Positions 16,563-25,643 of a stretch of 64,000 bases of DNA are shown here, in pieces. Within the stretch, counting starts at the first letter, position 1; the number at the start of each line of letters is the position of its first letter. The notes beneath the pieces were generated by a model, which saw only the letters and a list, made by a program, of their open reading frames with translations, was not told where the DNA came from and made no database searches. The position numbers were made by a program, and so were the translations under genes. Where the stretch lies: the NCBI RefSeq assembly GCF_023206215.1, contig NZ_CP065800.1:2666001-2730000 (forward strand). The letters are read 5' to 3'. The stretch comes from Butyrivibrio fibrisolvens (GTDB taxonomy: Bacteria > Bacillota > Clostridia > Lachnospirales > Lachnospiraceae).

Positions 16563-17105
16563 ATGACCAAAAATGATAAAGATACAAGTAAATACATCGC
16601 CCTTATTCTGCGACATAAACCTCAGACTATAGGCATCACCCTTGATGAGCATGGCTGGGCGGATGTGAACGCACTTATCGAAGGAGTAAATAAGACGCAT
16701 CCGCTCGATATGGAATCGTTAGAGCGAATTGTTCGTGAGGATGAGAAAAAGCGATATTCTTTTAACAAAGACAAGACCAAGATCAGGGCTAATCAGGGTC
16801 ATTCCATTAACGTTGATGTAGAACTTAAAGAGGCTGAGCCGCCTGAGATTCTATATCATGGGACTGGAGAGAAGTTTGTAGCATCTATTGATGTTGAAGG
16901 ACTTAAACCAAAGTCCAGGCTATACGTACATCTGTCTTGTGATACTGAGACTGTGACCAAAGTTGGTAAGCGCCATGGAAGACCTGTAATCTATGAGATT
17001 GCATCAGGCAGAATGTATAGGGATGGGATTAAGTTCTTCATATCAGAGAATGGTGTATGGCTTACATCAAAAGTTCCGGTAGAGTATATCAAAAAGATTG
17101 ATTAA
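16563..17105 (+). CDS. kptA: RNA 2'-phosphotransferase, Tpt1/KptA family
   Basis: The family blocks are all present: SKYIALILRHKP at the start, RANQGHS in the middle, LYHGT, VHLS, GRPV and ENGVWLT. Conserved Arg-His-Arg-Arg residues of Tpt1 lie in these blocks. The known reaction transfers a 2'-phosphate from RNA to NAD, giving ADP-ribose 1''-2''-cyclic phosphate. Bacteria lack the tRNA splicing that makes such RNA, so the native role is unknown. AAGGA about 8 bases upstream fixes the start. Macrodomain and sirtuin genes follow 0.6 kb downstream, and macrodomains are known to act on ADP-ribose derivatives. Confidence 0.9.
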   Translation: MTKNDKDTSKYIALILRHKPQTIGITLDEHGWADVNALIEGVNKTHPLDMESLERIVREDEKKRYSFNKDKTKIRANQGHSINVDVELKEAEPPEILYHGTGEKFVASIDVEGLKPKSRLYVHLSCDTETVTKVGKRHGRPVIYEIASGRMYRDGIKFFISENGVWLTSKVPVEYIKKID

Positions 17106-17291
17106 TATATAAAAACAATAGAAGAGTTCTGAATATGACAAAAAGGCAGTATACTATATACACATCAATTAATAGCTTTTTGCCGTCTATCCTATATAAT
17201 CTACCTTCTATCATATTTTTGTTTTTTTAATGTTGGCCTTGTTATAATTCTTTATGTCTGAGACACTACAGTATTATTAACGGAGGCTATA

Positions 17292-17738
17292 ATGAGAACC
17301 AAAATAAAAAATGTGTTACCGACAGTTTTTAAGGCGGCAGTAATAGGAGCGATATATGCTATTTTTTCCTGGATATACTTCGAACTTGCTATAAGATGCG
17401 ATTTTTATAGTTGTTTTGCTGGAATATACGATTATTTTGATATATATATTAGTGACGGCGATTTTATATTGTATTTGTATTTTTTTATTTCTCTTATCAT
17501 CTTTTGCCTTTGTAGAATTATGAATGGTTTTATAAAGACGATTGCCTTTCTTTTTTCTTTTACTTTCATGAGTTATGGAATATCAGAGTTTATGTGTCTG
17601 TTTACAAGTGATGCATTTGAAAGGCTTGGATATGGACTTGATTTTTTATTGCAGACCCTTATCATTACTGCTATTGCAACGCTTTTCCTGATATTATTGG
17701 TTGTCAGATTAATATACAGAAGATTACATAATAAGTAA
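17292..17738 (+). CDS. Small four-helix membrane protein, hypothetical
   Basis: The 148-residue product has four hydrophobic segments (about 12-32, 55-77, 82-100, 118-140) and few charged residues. CGGAGG upstream of ATG 17292 supports it. It sits between kptA and the macrodomain gene on the same strand, 66 bases from the latter's start. I recognise no family. Confidence 0.65.
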   Translation: MRTKIKNVLPTVFKAAVIGAIYAIFSWIYFELAIRCDFYSCFAGIYDYFDIYISDGDFILYLYFFISLIIFCLCRIMNGFIKTIAFLFSFTFMSYGISEFMCLFTSDAFERLGYGLDFLLQTLIITAIATLFLILLVVRLIYRRLHNK

Positions 17739-17804
17739 CTAAAACTATCCAACTTGGATGGACTAACATCCCCCAAGTCTTTTCGTGGGAAGGCAGCGTG
17801 GAAT

Positions 17805-18617
17805 ATGGAAACTAAGGCTAAAAAATCAACACAGGAAGAACGTCTTGATTATCTTGTAGAAGAGTTCAAGGCAGATTCTGATGAATATAAGGATTTAAAG
17901 ACTCCAAATAGTACGGAAGATAAAAGACGAATCTTAAGGTCGCTTATGAATATTCGTATGCCAAAAGAATTATCTTCTGAGGTCATGAAAGTACAGGATG
18001 AATATCTGACTGAAAGAGCGGCTGAAAAGGGTGTGGTGAATCTGTCAGACATCCCGGTTATCAGGGATGGACTTTCTATCTGGCAAGGAGATATCACAAG
18101 ACTTTCGGTGGATGCTATTGTTAATGCGGCTAATTCGCAGATGCTTGGTTGTTTTGTTCCGATGCATACTTGCATAGATAACTGTATCCATACTTTTGCA
18201 GGAGTGCAATTAAGAGCTGAGTGCAACAGGCAGATGAATGAACTTCGAATCAGATACGGAAGAGATTATGAGCAGCCGACCGCCGTTCCAATGCTCACTG
18301 AAGCGTATAATCTTCCGGCAAAGAAAGTTATTCATATAGTGGGACCAATTGTCCAATACAAACTTACTCCTGAATTGGAAAAGAATTTGGAGAACTGCTA
18401 TAGAAACACTTTGGCTATGTGTGTTGAAAATGGCCTGAAGAGCGTTGCTTTTTGCTGTATTTCGACAGGTGTATTTCATTTTCCTAACAAAAGAGCAGCT
18501 GAGATTGCCGTTAAGACTGTGTCAGAATGGCTTCGCGAAAATCCTGGTAAGGTAGAAAGAGTGATATTCAATGTTTTCAAAGATGAGGATAAGGCCATTT
18601 ATGAAAAACTTATATGA
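17805..18617 (+). CDS. Zinc-containing macrodomain protein, ADP-ribosyl hydrolase
   Basis: The macrodomain spans about residues 80-270. It has GDITRLSVDAIVNAANS and the zinc-macrodomain signature CFVPMHTCIDNCIH, then a late STGVFHFP loop. This is the class found in operons with SirTM in staphylococci and streptococci, where it removes ADP-ribose from proteins. The frame is open from 17754; I favour ATG 17805 (270 residues), which matches the family length. Its last bases overlap the next gene. About 80 helical residues precede the macrodomain, as in the known class. Confidence 0.9.
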   Translation: METKAKKSTQEERLDYLVEEFKADSDEYKDLKTPNSTEDKRRILRSLMNIRMPKELSSEVMKVQDEYLTERAAEKGVVNLSDIPVIRDGLSIWQGDITRLSVDAIVNAANSQMLGCFVPMHTCIDNCIHTFAGVQLRAECNRQMNELRIRYGRDYEQPTAVPMLTEAYNLPAKKVIHIVGPIVQYKLTPELEKNLENCYRNTLAMCVENGLKSVAFCCISTGVFHFPNKRAAEIAVKTVSEWLRENPGKVERVIFNVFKDEDKAIYEKLI

Positions 18618-19596
18618 TGATATGCCTAATGGTTATCAGGAAACTATAGAGAAAGGAATGAATGCTGTGAGATACTTTACTAGAAGCATGTCCTATGGGA
18701 AGGGAAGCAAAGAAGAGCAGATAAGCCGACTGAAAAAAGAGATTAATGAAGCAGATGCAATTATTATTGGTGCAGGGGCAGGTTTATCCACATCTGCAGG
18801 ATTTACATACAGCGGAGAACGCTTTCAGAAGTACTTTTTTGATTTTGAAGAGCAGTATGGTTTTCATGACATGTATTCCGGTGGATTTTATGTGATGCGG
18901 TTAGACCCTGAAACTTCATGGGCCTACTGGGCTAGAAATATTTATATCAACCGCTATATGGGAGCACCAAAGCCTGTATATGAAATGTTGCTGGAGTTGG
19001 TTAAAGAAAAAGATTATTTTGTTATTACAACAAATGTAGATCACCAGTTTCAAAGAGCAGGTTTTGACAAGAAAAGACTGTTCTATACCCAGGGAGATTA
19101 CGGACTGTTTCAAAGCATCGATCCGAGGGTCAGGAAAACCTATGACAATGAAGATTGGGTTATGAAAGCTATGGAAGCACAAGGTTTTATTCTGGATGAA
19201 ACTGGCTTTTTTCAACTTCCAGAGGATGGAAAAATCAGTATGAGGATACCAACTGAACTGATTCCTAAGTGTCTGGATGATGGAAGCGATGTTGCCATGA
19301 ATCTGAGAGCGGATGATTCATTTGTGGAAGATGAAGGATGGCATAGGGCATCCGCAGCATATTCTGATTTCATCAGAAGACATGAAAATCTGCATGTTCT
19401 TTATCTTGAACTTGGAGTTGGAGCCAATACGCCCGTAATAATAAAGTATCCGTTCTGGCAGATGACGCTGGCAAATGAAAAAGCGGTATATGCCTGCTTA
19501 AATTATGGTGAATCATTCTGCCCAGAGGAAATTGCAGATAGAAGTATATGCATTGATGGTGATATAGGAGAAGTATTTGAGACGCAGATTTCTTAA
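18601..19596 (+). CDS. SirTM-type (class M) sirtuin, probable protein ADP-ribosyltransferase
   Basis: The NAD-binding signature GAGAGLSTSAG is at about residues 56-66 and TTNVDHQ later, followed by GDYGLFQ, where deacetylase sirtuins have their catalytic histidine region. SirTM proteins use NAD to ADP-ribosylate a lipoylated GcvH-like protein, and the linked macrodomain reverses it. Here neither a GcvH-like gene nor a lipoate ligase is adjacent. Start choice is uncertain: ATG 18601 overlaps the macrodomain gene by 17 bases, with ATG 18622 and 18658 as alternatives. Tight overlap implies one message. Confidence 0.88.
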   Translation: MKNLYDDMPNGYQETIEKGMNAVRYFTRSMSYGKGSKEEQISRLKKEINEADAIIIGAGAGLSTSAGFTYSGERFQKYFFDFEEQYGFHDMYSGGFYVMRLDPETSWAYWARNIYINRYMGAPKPVYEMLLELVKEKDYFVITTNVDHQFQRAGFDKKRLFYTQGDYGLFQSIDPRVRKTYDNEDWVMKAMEAQGFILDETGFFQLPEDGKISMRIPTELIPKCLDDGSDVAMNLRADDSFVEDEGWHRASAAYSDFIRRHENLHVLYLELGVGANTPVIIKYPFWQMTLANEKAVYACLNYGESFCPEEIADRSICIDGDIGEVFETQIS

Positions 19597-19630
19597 ATGT
19601 CTGCAAAATGTCCGCATAATGTCTGTAAAA

Positions 19631-19721
19631 TGTCAGTTTTACAGAAGTAAAGCTCGCTGACTATGAATATGAGCGCGGGGATATTGCTTTTGAAAAGGTA
19701 ATAGGCTATCAAAAAGAATAA
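19631..19721 (+). pseudogene. Possible C-terminal coding remnant
   Basis: A short open frame reads VSFTEVKLADYEYERGDIAF and a few more residues before a stop. Composition looks protein-like, but there is no start and a stop lies just upstream. It may be the tail of a deleted gene. Source unknown. Confidence 0.2.
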
Positions 19722-19722
19722 T

Positions 19723-20385
19723 TCAGGACATCAATTTAAAATGATTTTTCCTGACTTCGATAAGACCGTCTTTTTTCATTTTGCCAAGTTCCTTTGAGAG
19801 AGCACTGCGCTCAAGATTAAGATAATCTGCAAGTTGTTGGCGGTCGAAAGGAATGTCAAATTCGTTGCTGCCCTTTTTCAGGGATACGGAATTCAGGTAA
19901 GCCATAACACGTCCGCGGATTGTCTTTGAAGATGTATGAAAACTTCTCCCGGATAAGTGCAGATTTTTGTTAGCTGATATCATGAGAAGATTTGATATCA
20001 GCTTAAAGCTCCATAAGTTCATATTTGATTTTAGCTTTTTTAAACTGCCGACCTTAAAAAAGAGGATTCGGCAGTTTTAATTTGCCCTGACATCAACTAA
20101 TAGAGGTTCGTTCTCAAGCAGGGCATAGGTCTCAGCAAAGAATCCACCCTTTGCTACATTGCTCAGAAGAGTGCGGTTTCCCCATGCATCATTGCTTTCT
20201 ATTGTTACACTTCCTGAAATGACAAGACCTAAAGAGTCTGTAATATCACCGGCACGTAAAATTATAGAATCTTTCGTATATGTTTTCTCTACAGAAGAGA
20301 GCTCTTTAAGAGCAAGGTCAATTTCTTCAGGCATCATCCCGTTGAAGATGATGTTATCTTTTAACATATTTTTATCCCAAGACAT
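19723..20385 (-). pseudogene. Crp/Fnr-family regulator interrupted by one in-frame stop
   Basis: The first part (102 residues) is a cyclic-nucleotide-binding-type domain ending DVRAN; then a TAA at 20077-20079; then the same frame continues NCRILFFKVGSLKKLKSN into the dimerisation helix and a C-terminal winged helix (DRQQLADYLNLERSALSKEL). With the stop read as Glu or Gln the protein is about 220 residues, the normal length. So one base change, probably GAA to TAA, disrupts it. A start at ATG 20022 could still make the C-terminal half alone. It converges on the sirTM gene. Confidence 0.85.
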
Positions 20386-20459
20386 AAAAGTATTCCTTTA
20401 TTTTTAAAAATGTGGTTATAACAACATAATGATTTTTTTAATCATACTATACTTGCATC

Positions 20460-20573
20460 ATGAAAACAAGGAAAGGAATGGTGCAGCTCTCCGAAGCGGA
20501 GAATAAGGTCAGAGAACTGAATCGGATGAAGGATCAGGCATTTCTCCTGAATTCTGTTGGCGTCATGCCATAG
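20460..20573 (+). CDS. Short ORF divergent from the Crp pseudogene
   Basis: ATG 20460 encodes 37 residues (start MKTRKGMVQLSEAENKVREL) and its end overlaps the antisense AraC gene. The first 27 residues look like a helical N-terminus, so this may be the stub of a Crp-controlled gene cut by rearrangement. It may also be chance. Confidence 0.25.
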   Translation: MKTRKGMVQLSEAENKVRELNRMKDQAFLLNSVGVMP

Positions 20574-21739
20574 TTTTTTCTGAATACTTTAACGAAGTAA
20601 TTATTGTCGGAGTATCCGACGTAGCTGCTGATTTCCTGGATTGGAAGAGTTGTCTTCTTCAGGAGGTTGGCAGCTTTTTTGCAGCGCATGGAAGCGGCGT
20701 ATTCCGTCATGGTCATGCCCGTTTCTTTTTTGAACAGCCTGGCGAGGTGGGAAACAGACATACTGGCGGCACTTGTCAGGTCTTCGTTTGATATGTGATC
20801 CCCGAGATGGAGACTAATGTACTCAATGACTCTTTGAATTGAAGGAGAATACTTGTCCAGAGATAACCTGTGATTGTGAACTGCTTTTGTCAACTCAACA
20901 ATCATATCGATCTGGTAGCGGGTCTGAAGATCGGCGTTGTTTGTGGCTGATGAAAGCTGGGTATATTTTTGGGTTATCTCATCTATTGTAATGACCGAAA
21001 GACCTGATTCTTCCGCAGCTTTTCTGGAAAGAGCTTTAAGTATTGCCAGACCATAGCCCGAGGCATAGTAGTTAAGGCTCTCTTTCGAAAATACGGAAAG
21101 GACCTCAGGGCTGGACATTTTTTCAAATGCGGACAGGATGTTTTTGGTATCCCCGTTCCTTATCATTGAGAGAAACTGTTTTTCCTGGTCGTATCGCCTG
21201 TAGATCTCGCTGTAATTCTTCTCAGACAGCTCCGTCCTGTCGTCTTCCTCGGATACATCCTGGATAAAACCCGTAAGCCTTCTGTACGAATACTCTGACT
21301 CCGCAGGAGAAAAAGAGATTATGCATTTGTTTACCACACTGGTTATCTGCTCTGTATATACTATGGGAAATGCTGTGTAATACAGCTTAAACGCCAGTGA
21401 TTTGGAGGAGGACTTATCGTTCTTGGCAAGCATGGTCTCTGTCTTAAGTTCTGAGTATTTTTCTTTTACATAAGGTCCGATAATATAAATCCTGTTGTCA
21501 AAGGTAAAAAAAGATATACATATACCCAGCTGGTCTATAACCTCATAGATCATGCCTCCTTTGGATGAACTCAGAAGATAGTGAAGGGCATCCTGTGTAA
21601 ACATGGGCTGCATCCTGATACTGAAGCAGTATTTCTTTTCGAAGGCCTCAAGAGATATGTCCATATCCGTGGCATCCGTTACATCTACTGAGAGCAGATT
21701 ATTTAGAAGAGTTGAAAAAAGAGCATGATCCATATTCAT
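20534..21739 (-). CDS. AraC-family transcriptional regulator of the sugar locus
   Basis: The C-terminal 100 residues (about 300-400) hold the two helix-turn-helix units of AraC proteins (HISNEDLTSAASMSVSHLAR and IQEISSYVGYSDNNYFVKVF). The first 300 residues are an uncharacterised sensor domain of the type common in Lachnospiraceae, with a PocR-like or helical look. No membrane segment is seen. It is divergent from the GPH symporter and glycosidase genes across 142 bases, so it likely activates them in response to an imported sugar. Confidence 0.85.
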   Translation of the reverse strand: MNMDHALFSTLLNNLLSVDVTDATDMDISLEAFEKKYCFSIRMQPMFTQDALHYLLSSSKGGMIYEVIDQLGICISFFTFDNRIYIIGPYVKEKYSELKTETMLAKNDKSSSKSLAFKLYYTAFPIVYTEQITSVVNKCIISFSPAESEYSYRRLTGFIQDVSEEDDRTELSEKNYSEIYRRYDQEKQFLSMIRNGDTKNILSAFEKMSSPEVLSVFSKESLNYYASGYGLAILKALSRKAAEESGLSVITIDEITQKYTQLSSATNNADLQTRYQIDMIVELTKAVHNHRLSLDKYSPSIQRVIEYISLHLGDHISNEDLTSAASMSVSHLARLFKKETGMTMTEYAASMRCKKAANLLKKTTLPIQEISSYVGYSDNNYFVKVFRKNYGMTPTEFRRNA

Positions 21740-21830
21740 TCCTCAAAAAACAGCAAAATAATACTATAATAGACAAAATAATTCTAACATATCCCGGAAC
21801 TAAATGATACTATGACCATAACAGGAAAGC

Positions 21831-21859
21831 TTTCATTGATTAATGTTTCATTGATTAAT
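21831..21859 (+). promoter_or_regulatory. Tandem 14-bp direct repeat, candidate AraC operator
   Basis: TTTCATTGATTAAT occurs twice with a 15-base period between the AraC gene and the symporter gene. AraC proteins bind direct repeats, though their half-sites are more often 21 bases apart. Confidence 0.45.
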
Positions 21860-21881
21860 ATGCAACTGAAAGGGGTTAACA

Positions 21882-23396
21882 ATGGGAAAGAATAAATCTC
21901 TGACAAGAGAAGAAAATGGGGTAACTTACAAAAGGGCAAAAACATGGCACATCGCTCTTGCGATGATGACAGGTGCCGGGCAGATGGCATTTTATCTGCT
22001 GATGAATGGTGCAACATATATTGGAAATTCCAACTTTGGAATTCTTGTTGCAGTTACAGGACTTATTATCACAGGATCAAGGCTTTTGGATGGTATTACA
22101 GATCCGGTGATAGCTTTTTTCCTGGAAAGATTTAATTCCAGATTTGGAAAAGTAAGATTTTCAATCATGTTTGGATGGCTTCTTATGGCCATTGCTACGA
22201 CGCTGATGTGCAATATAGGGGCAAAGCTGTCACTTACGGGTGCAGCGGGAATAACATTTTTTGTCCTCTGCTATGTGATCTATATCATTGGTTATACATT
22301 CGTAAGTATAGCAGGTCAGATCAACATGAACATTCTGACAAATGATCCAAAACAGCGTCCTACAATCGGTGTCTGGAGTACAGCGTATTCATATCTGGTG
22401 CCAATGATCATGAGCGTTGTGGCATCGGCTGTGATTCTCCCAAGATTTAATAACATTCAGGGAACAGAATACTTCGCAACTTACAATGTAGTAGTAATAC
22501 TTGTTTCGCTCTTTTTCTACATTCTGGCATGCATAGGAATTGCTCCATATGACATTCCAGAGAATTTCGAAGGAATCAAAAAGGATGGCGAAACCGATGA
22601 AAAGCCAAGCTTTAAGGACATGCTGTCGCTGATCAAAGAGAATAAAGAACTTCAGAGATTCATCATGGCTGCAACATCTGATAAGCTGGCACAGACAATA
22701 GGCTCTGCAGCGGTAGTATCCACAATGCTTAACGGAATTATGCTTGGCTCAATGGCTATATCATCGATTCTGTCTGCGCTTGCAATGCTTCCATCCATTA
22801 TTTTTGCGATCATTGGTGCGAAGATTGCAGGTAAACAGGGTAGCAGAAAGGTCATGATCGACTGGACCAAGAACTGTATAGGACTGAATATCGCATTTGC
22901 AGTATATCTTTTGTTTACACCTACAACTCTTGTGGGAACAGTATTCGGTGGCAACTTATCAACCGGAGCAGTTCTCATGGCAATCACATACGTGCTCTTT
23001 ACATTTGGAAATAACGCAATGAAGATGGTTGTTTCTGTGGCAACAAGTGCCTTCAGAATGGATGTTGTTGACTATGAGATGGACCGCTCCGGAAAATATA
23101 TGCCTGCCACGGTGTCAGCTACATACAGTTTCGTTGACAAAATAGTTTCATCCCTTGGTGCCACAATAGCAACACTGATGATCGGACTGATAGGATATAC
23201 AACTACAGCTCCCCAGCAGGGTGATCCGCTTACTTTCGGCGTAAGGGTCATGACCGTAATTCTTCTTATAGGATTCCCTATAGTGGGATGGATCTGCACA
23301 CTTCTGGCAATGAAGAATTCAGAGCTCACATACCATAAGATGGAAGAGATCCAAAAGAGTATCGGCGAAAAGAAAAAGGCTGCAATGGGTCAGTAA
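21882..23396 (+). CDS. GPH-family (MelB-like) sugar:cation symporter
   Basis: The 504-residue protein has about twelve membrane helices and the GPH signature in helix 2 and the loop after it (SRLLDGITDPVIAFFLERFN), including the cation-site aspartates of MelB. It should import a glycoside or oligosaccharide with a cation. AAAGGGG upstream supports the start. It is the first gene of an operon with GH2, GH78 and GH1 enzymes, 19 bases before the GH2 start. The substrate is probably a rhamnose- and glucose/galactose-containing glycoside; that is inference from neighbours. Confidence 0.9.
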   Translation: MGKNKSLTREENGVTYKRAKTWHIALAMMTGAGQMAFYLLMNGATYIGNSNFGILVAVTGLIITGSRLLDGITDPVIAFFLERFNSRFGKVRFSIMFGWLLMAIATTLMCNIGAKLSLTGAAGITFFVLCYVIYIIGYTFVSIAGQINMNILTNDPKQRPTIGVWSTAYSYLVPMIMSVVASAVILPRFNNIQGTEYFATYNVVVILVSLFFYILACIGIAPYDIPENFEGIKKDGETDEKPSFKDMLSLIKENKELQRFIMAATSDKLAQTIGSAAVVSTMLNGIMLGSMAISSILSALAMLPSIIFAIIGAKIAGKQGSRKVMIDWTKNCIGLNIAFAVYLLFTPTTLVGTVFGGNLSTGAVLMAITYVLFTFGNNAMKMVVSVATSAFRMDVVDYEMDRSGKYMPATVSATYSFVDKIVSSLGATIATLMIGLIGYTTTAPQQGDPLTFGVRVMTVILLIGFPIVGWICTLLAMKNSELTYHKMEEIQKSIGEKKKAAMGQ

Positions 23397-23415
23397 AAAG
23401 CTGGAGAGGTGAAAA

Positions 23416-25629
23416 ATGCGAACAACAATTCTTTGGAATGATAACTGGATATTTGAAAAAGAGGGCAAGAGCGAGAGTATATCTCTTCCTCATACCTGGA
23501 ATGCTGTTGATGGACAGACGGGGCCTGAGCAGTATTACAGAGGAACCTGCCTTTATAAAAAGACATTTGAAAGACCGGTACTGGAAGAGGGACAGCGGGT
23601 GTTTGTGGAATTTCGAGGCGCTAACTCCTCTGCAAAAGTTGTTTTAAACGGCCGTGAGGTTGCGAGCCATGACGGCGGATATTCCTGCTTCAGGGCAGAC
23701 ATAACAGATGCACTTTCAGATTCTAACGAGATGGTAGTTTCTGTTTCCAACGAGCCTAATACAAGGGTGTATCCACAAAAGGCGGATTTCACTTTCTATG
23801 GTGGCATTTACAGGGATGTTTATCTTGTGGTTGTGGATGAAAAGCACTTTGACATGGACTATTATGGTGGAAAAGGACTGTACGTCACACCAAGACTAAA
23901 CGGAAATGAAGCTGAAATTGAAATAAAGGCATACACGAGCGGCGGAGAGCGCGTAAGAATATCAATAGATGGTGTAACAGAGCAGGAGTTTGAGGTGGTT
24001 CCGGCAGAGGATGCATCCTGTGGATATGTTGCCAGTGGTAAGATCACGATAAAAGAGCCACATTTATGGAACGGTCTCAAGGATCCCTTCTTGTACAACA
24101 TAACAGCAACTCTTTTGGATGGAACAAAAGAGTGTGACAGAATCTATGACAGGTTTGGAGTAAGGCAGTTTCATGTTGATCCTCATAAAGGATTTTTCCT
24201 CAATGGAGAAAGCTATCCGCTTCGAGGCGTTTCCAGGCATCAGGACAGAGCAGGAGTTGGCAATGCACTGACAAAAGAAATGCACAAGGAGGACATTGAT
24301 CTCATCCTCTCAATGGGCGCCAATTCCATAAGGCTTGCACATTATCAGCACGATCAGTACTTCTATGATCTTTGCGATGAAAAGGGCATAGTGGTATGGG
24401 CTGAGATTCCATATATTACCGTACATATGGACAGTGGAAGAGAGAACACCATATCCCAGATGAAAGAGCTGATAAGCCAGAATTACAATCATGCATCGAT
24501 AATGTGCTGGGCACTTTCAAATGAAATATCTCTGCAAGGCGTAACTGAAGACCTTTTGGAGAATCACAGGATATTAAACGATATTGTCCACGAGATGGAT
24601 CCTATCAGATATTCTGCCATGGCAAATCTGTTCCTTCTTGAGACAGACTCACCTCTTGTAACACTGCCTGATATTCGCGGCTACAACCTCTACTATGGCT
24701 GGTATGTAGGCGAGATGGAGGACAATGACAAGTGGTTTGACGATTTCCATAATCAGCATCCCGATGTGGCAATAGGACTTACGGAGTATGGCGCAGATTC
24801 AGTAATTACGCTTCAGTCTCCAAGACCTGAAAAAGGCGATTATACAGAGAGTTATCAGGCTGTTTATCACGAGCATATGCTTGAAATGTTCAGCACCCGT
24901 CCATATATCTGGGGAACATATCTTTGGAATATGTTTGAGTTTGCTGCAGCAGGACGTGATGAGGCAGGAGACCCCGGCAAAAACCACAAGGGTGTCATCA
25001 CCTTTGACAGAAAGCAGAAGAAAGACGCCTATTACATTTATAAAGCATGGTGGTCAGATGAGCCTTTCATCCATCTTTGCGGAAAAAGATATCACGACCG
25101 CATCGAGGATAACACAGAGATTAAGGTTTATTCAAACCAAAAGTCCGTAACTCTCTTTGTTGACGGCGTAGAAGTAGGAAGCGCAAGCGGAGAACATGTC
25201 TTTAAATTTAATGTTCCCATAAGCGGAGTTCATACCATAAAGGCTGTGAGCGGAGAACTTTCGGATGAGATGGAGATAACAAAGGTTTCCGAGCCCAATC
25301 CGACATATTTTGCGCCGGATAAAAAGGTCAGAAACTGGTTTGACAAGAAAGATGAGCCTGAGGAAAAAGAGGGATATCTCTCCCTTTCAAGTACAATGGC
25401 AGAGATTCAGGCCATACCTGAAGGAAAAGCAATTCTCGACAGGATGATGGCAGCAATGACATCAAGAACAGCAGGCGGAATGGGAGAAGGCGTAGAGATT
25501 TCAGAAGCAATGCAGCAGATGATCGCCCGCCAGCCCCTTAAGAAGCTCCTGCAACAGGGCGGAATGGATATAGAATCCGACGAGATTAAGGCACTTTCAA
25601 ATGCTCTTATGAATATCAAAAAGCGCTAA
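23416..25629 (+). CDS. Glycoside hydrolase family 2 (beta-galactosidase/glucuronidase type)
   Basis: The order is typical for GH2: an N-terminal sugar-binding domain, an immunoglobulin-like domain, then the TIM barrel. The acid/base is in CWALSNEIS and the nucleophile in GLTEYGADS. There is no signal peptide, so it works on imported oligosaccharides in the cytosol. After the barrel there is a beta domain and then a methionine- and glutamine-rich helical tail (about residues 655-737) that is not part of ordinary GH2 enzymes. Exact specificity is open. GAGAGGTG upstream fixes the start. Confidence 0.9.
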   Translation: MRTTILWNDNWIFEKEGKSESISLPHTWNAVDGQTGPEQYYRGTCLYKKTFERPVLEEGQRVFVEFRGANSSAKVVLNGREVASHDGGYSCFRADITDALSDSNEMVVSVSNEPNTRVYPQKADFTFYGGIYRDVYLVVVDEKHFDMDYYGGKGLYVTPRLNGNEAEIEIKAYTSGGERVRISIDGVTEQEFEVVPAEDASCGYVASGKITIKEPHLWNGLKDPFLYNITATLLDGTKECDRIYDRFGVRQFHVDPHKGFFLNGESYPLRGVSRHQDRAGVGNALTKEMHKEDIDLILSMGANSIRLAHYQHDQYFYDLCDEKGIVVWAEIPYITVHMDSGRENTISQMKELISQNYNHASIMCWALSNEISLQGVTEDLLENHRILNDIVHEMDPIRYSAMANLFLLETDSPLVTLPDIRGYNLYYGWYVGEMEDNDKWFDDFHNQHPDVAIGLTEYGADSVITLQSPRPEKGDYTESYQAVYHEHMLEMFSTRPYIWGTYLWNMFEFAAAGRDEAGDPGKNHKGVITFDRKQKKDAYYIYKAWWSDEPFIHLCGKRYHDRIEDNTEIKVYSNQKSVTLFVDGVEVGSASGEHVFKFNVPISGVHTIKAVSGELSDEMEITKVSEPNPTYFAPDKKVRNWFDKKDEPEEKEGYLSLSSTMAEIQAIPEGKAILDRMMAAMTSRTAGGMGEGVEISEAMQQMIARQPLKKLLQQGGMDIESDEIKALSNALMNIKKR

Positions 25630-25643
25630 AACAGAGGTGTTAA

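Noticed and set aside
20041..20080. A small hairpin element inserted into the Crp gene
   Set aside because: AACTGCCGA/TCGGCAGTT looks like an inserted palindrome between two ORFs, but the frame reads through it with family-like residues; only one stop codon separates the halves.
20429..20445. Fnr/Crp operator upstream of the Crp pseudogene
   Set aside because: ATGATT/AATCAT is symmetric, but the gap between half-sites is too long for the TTGAT-N4-ATCAA consensus, and the region is a T-run.
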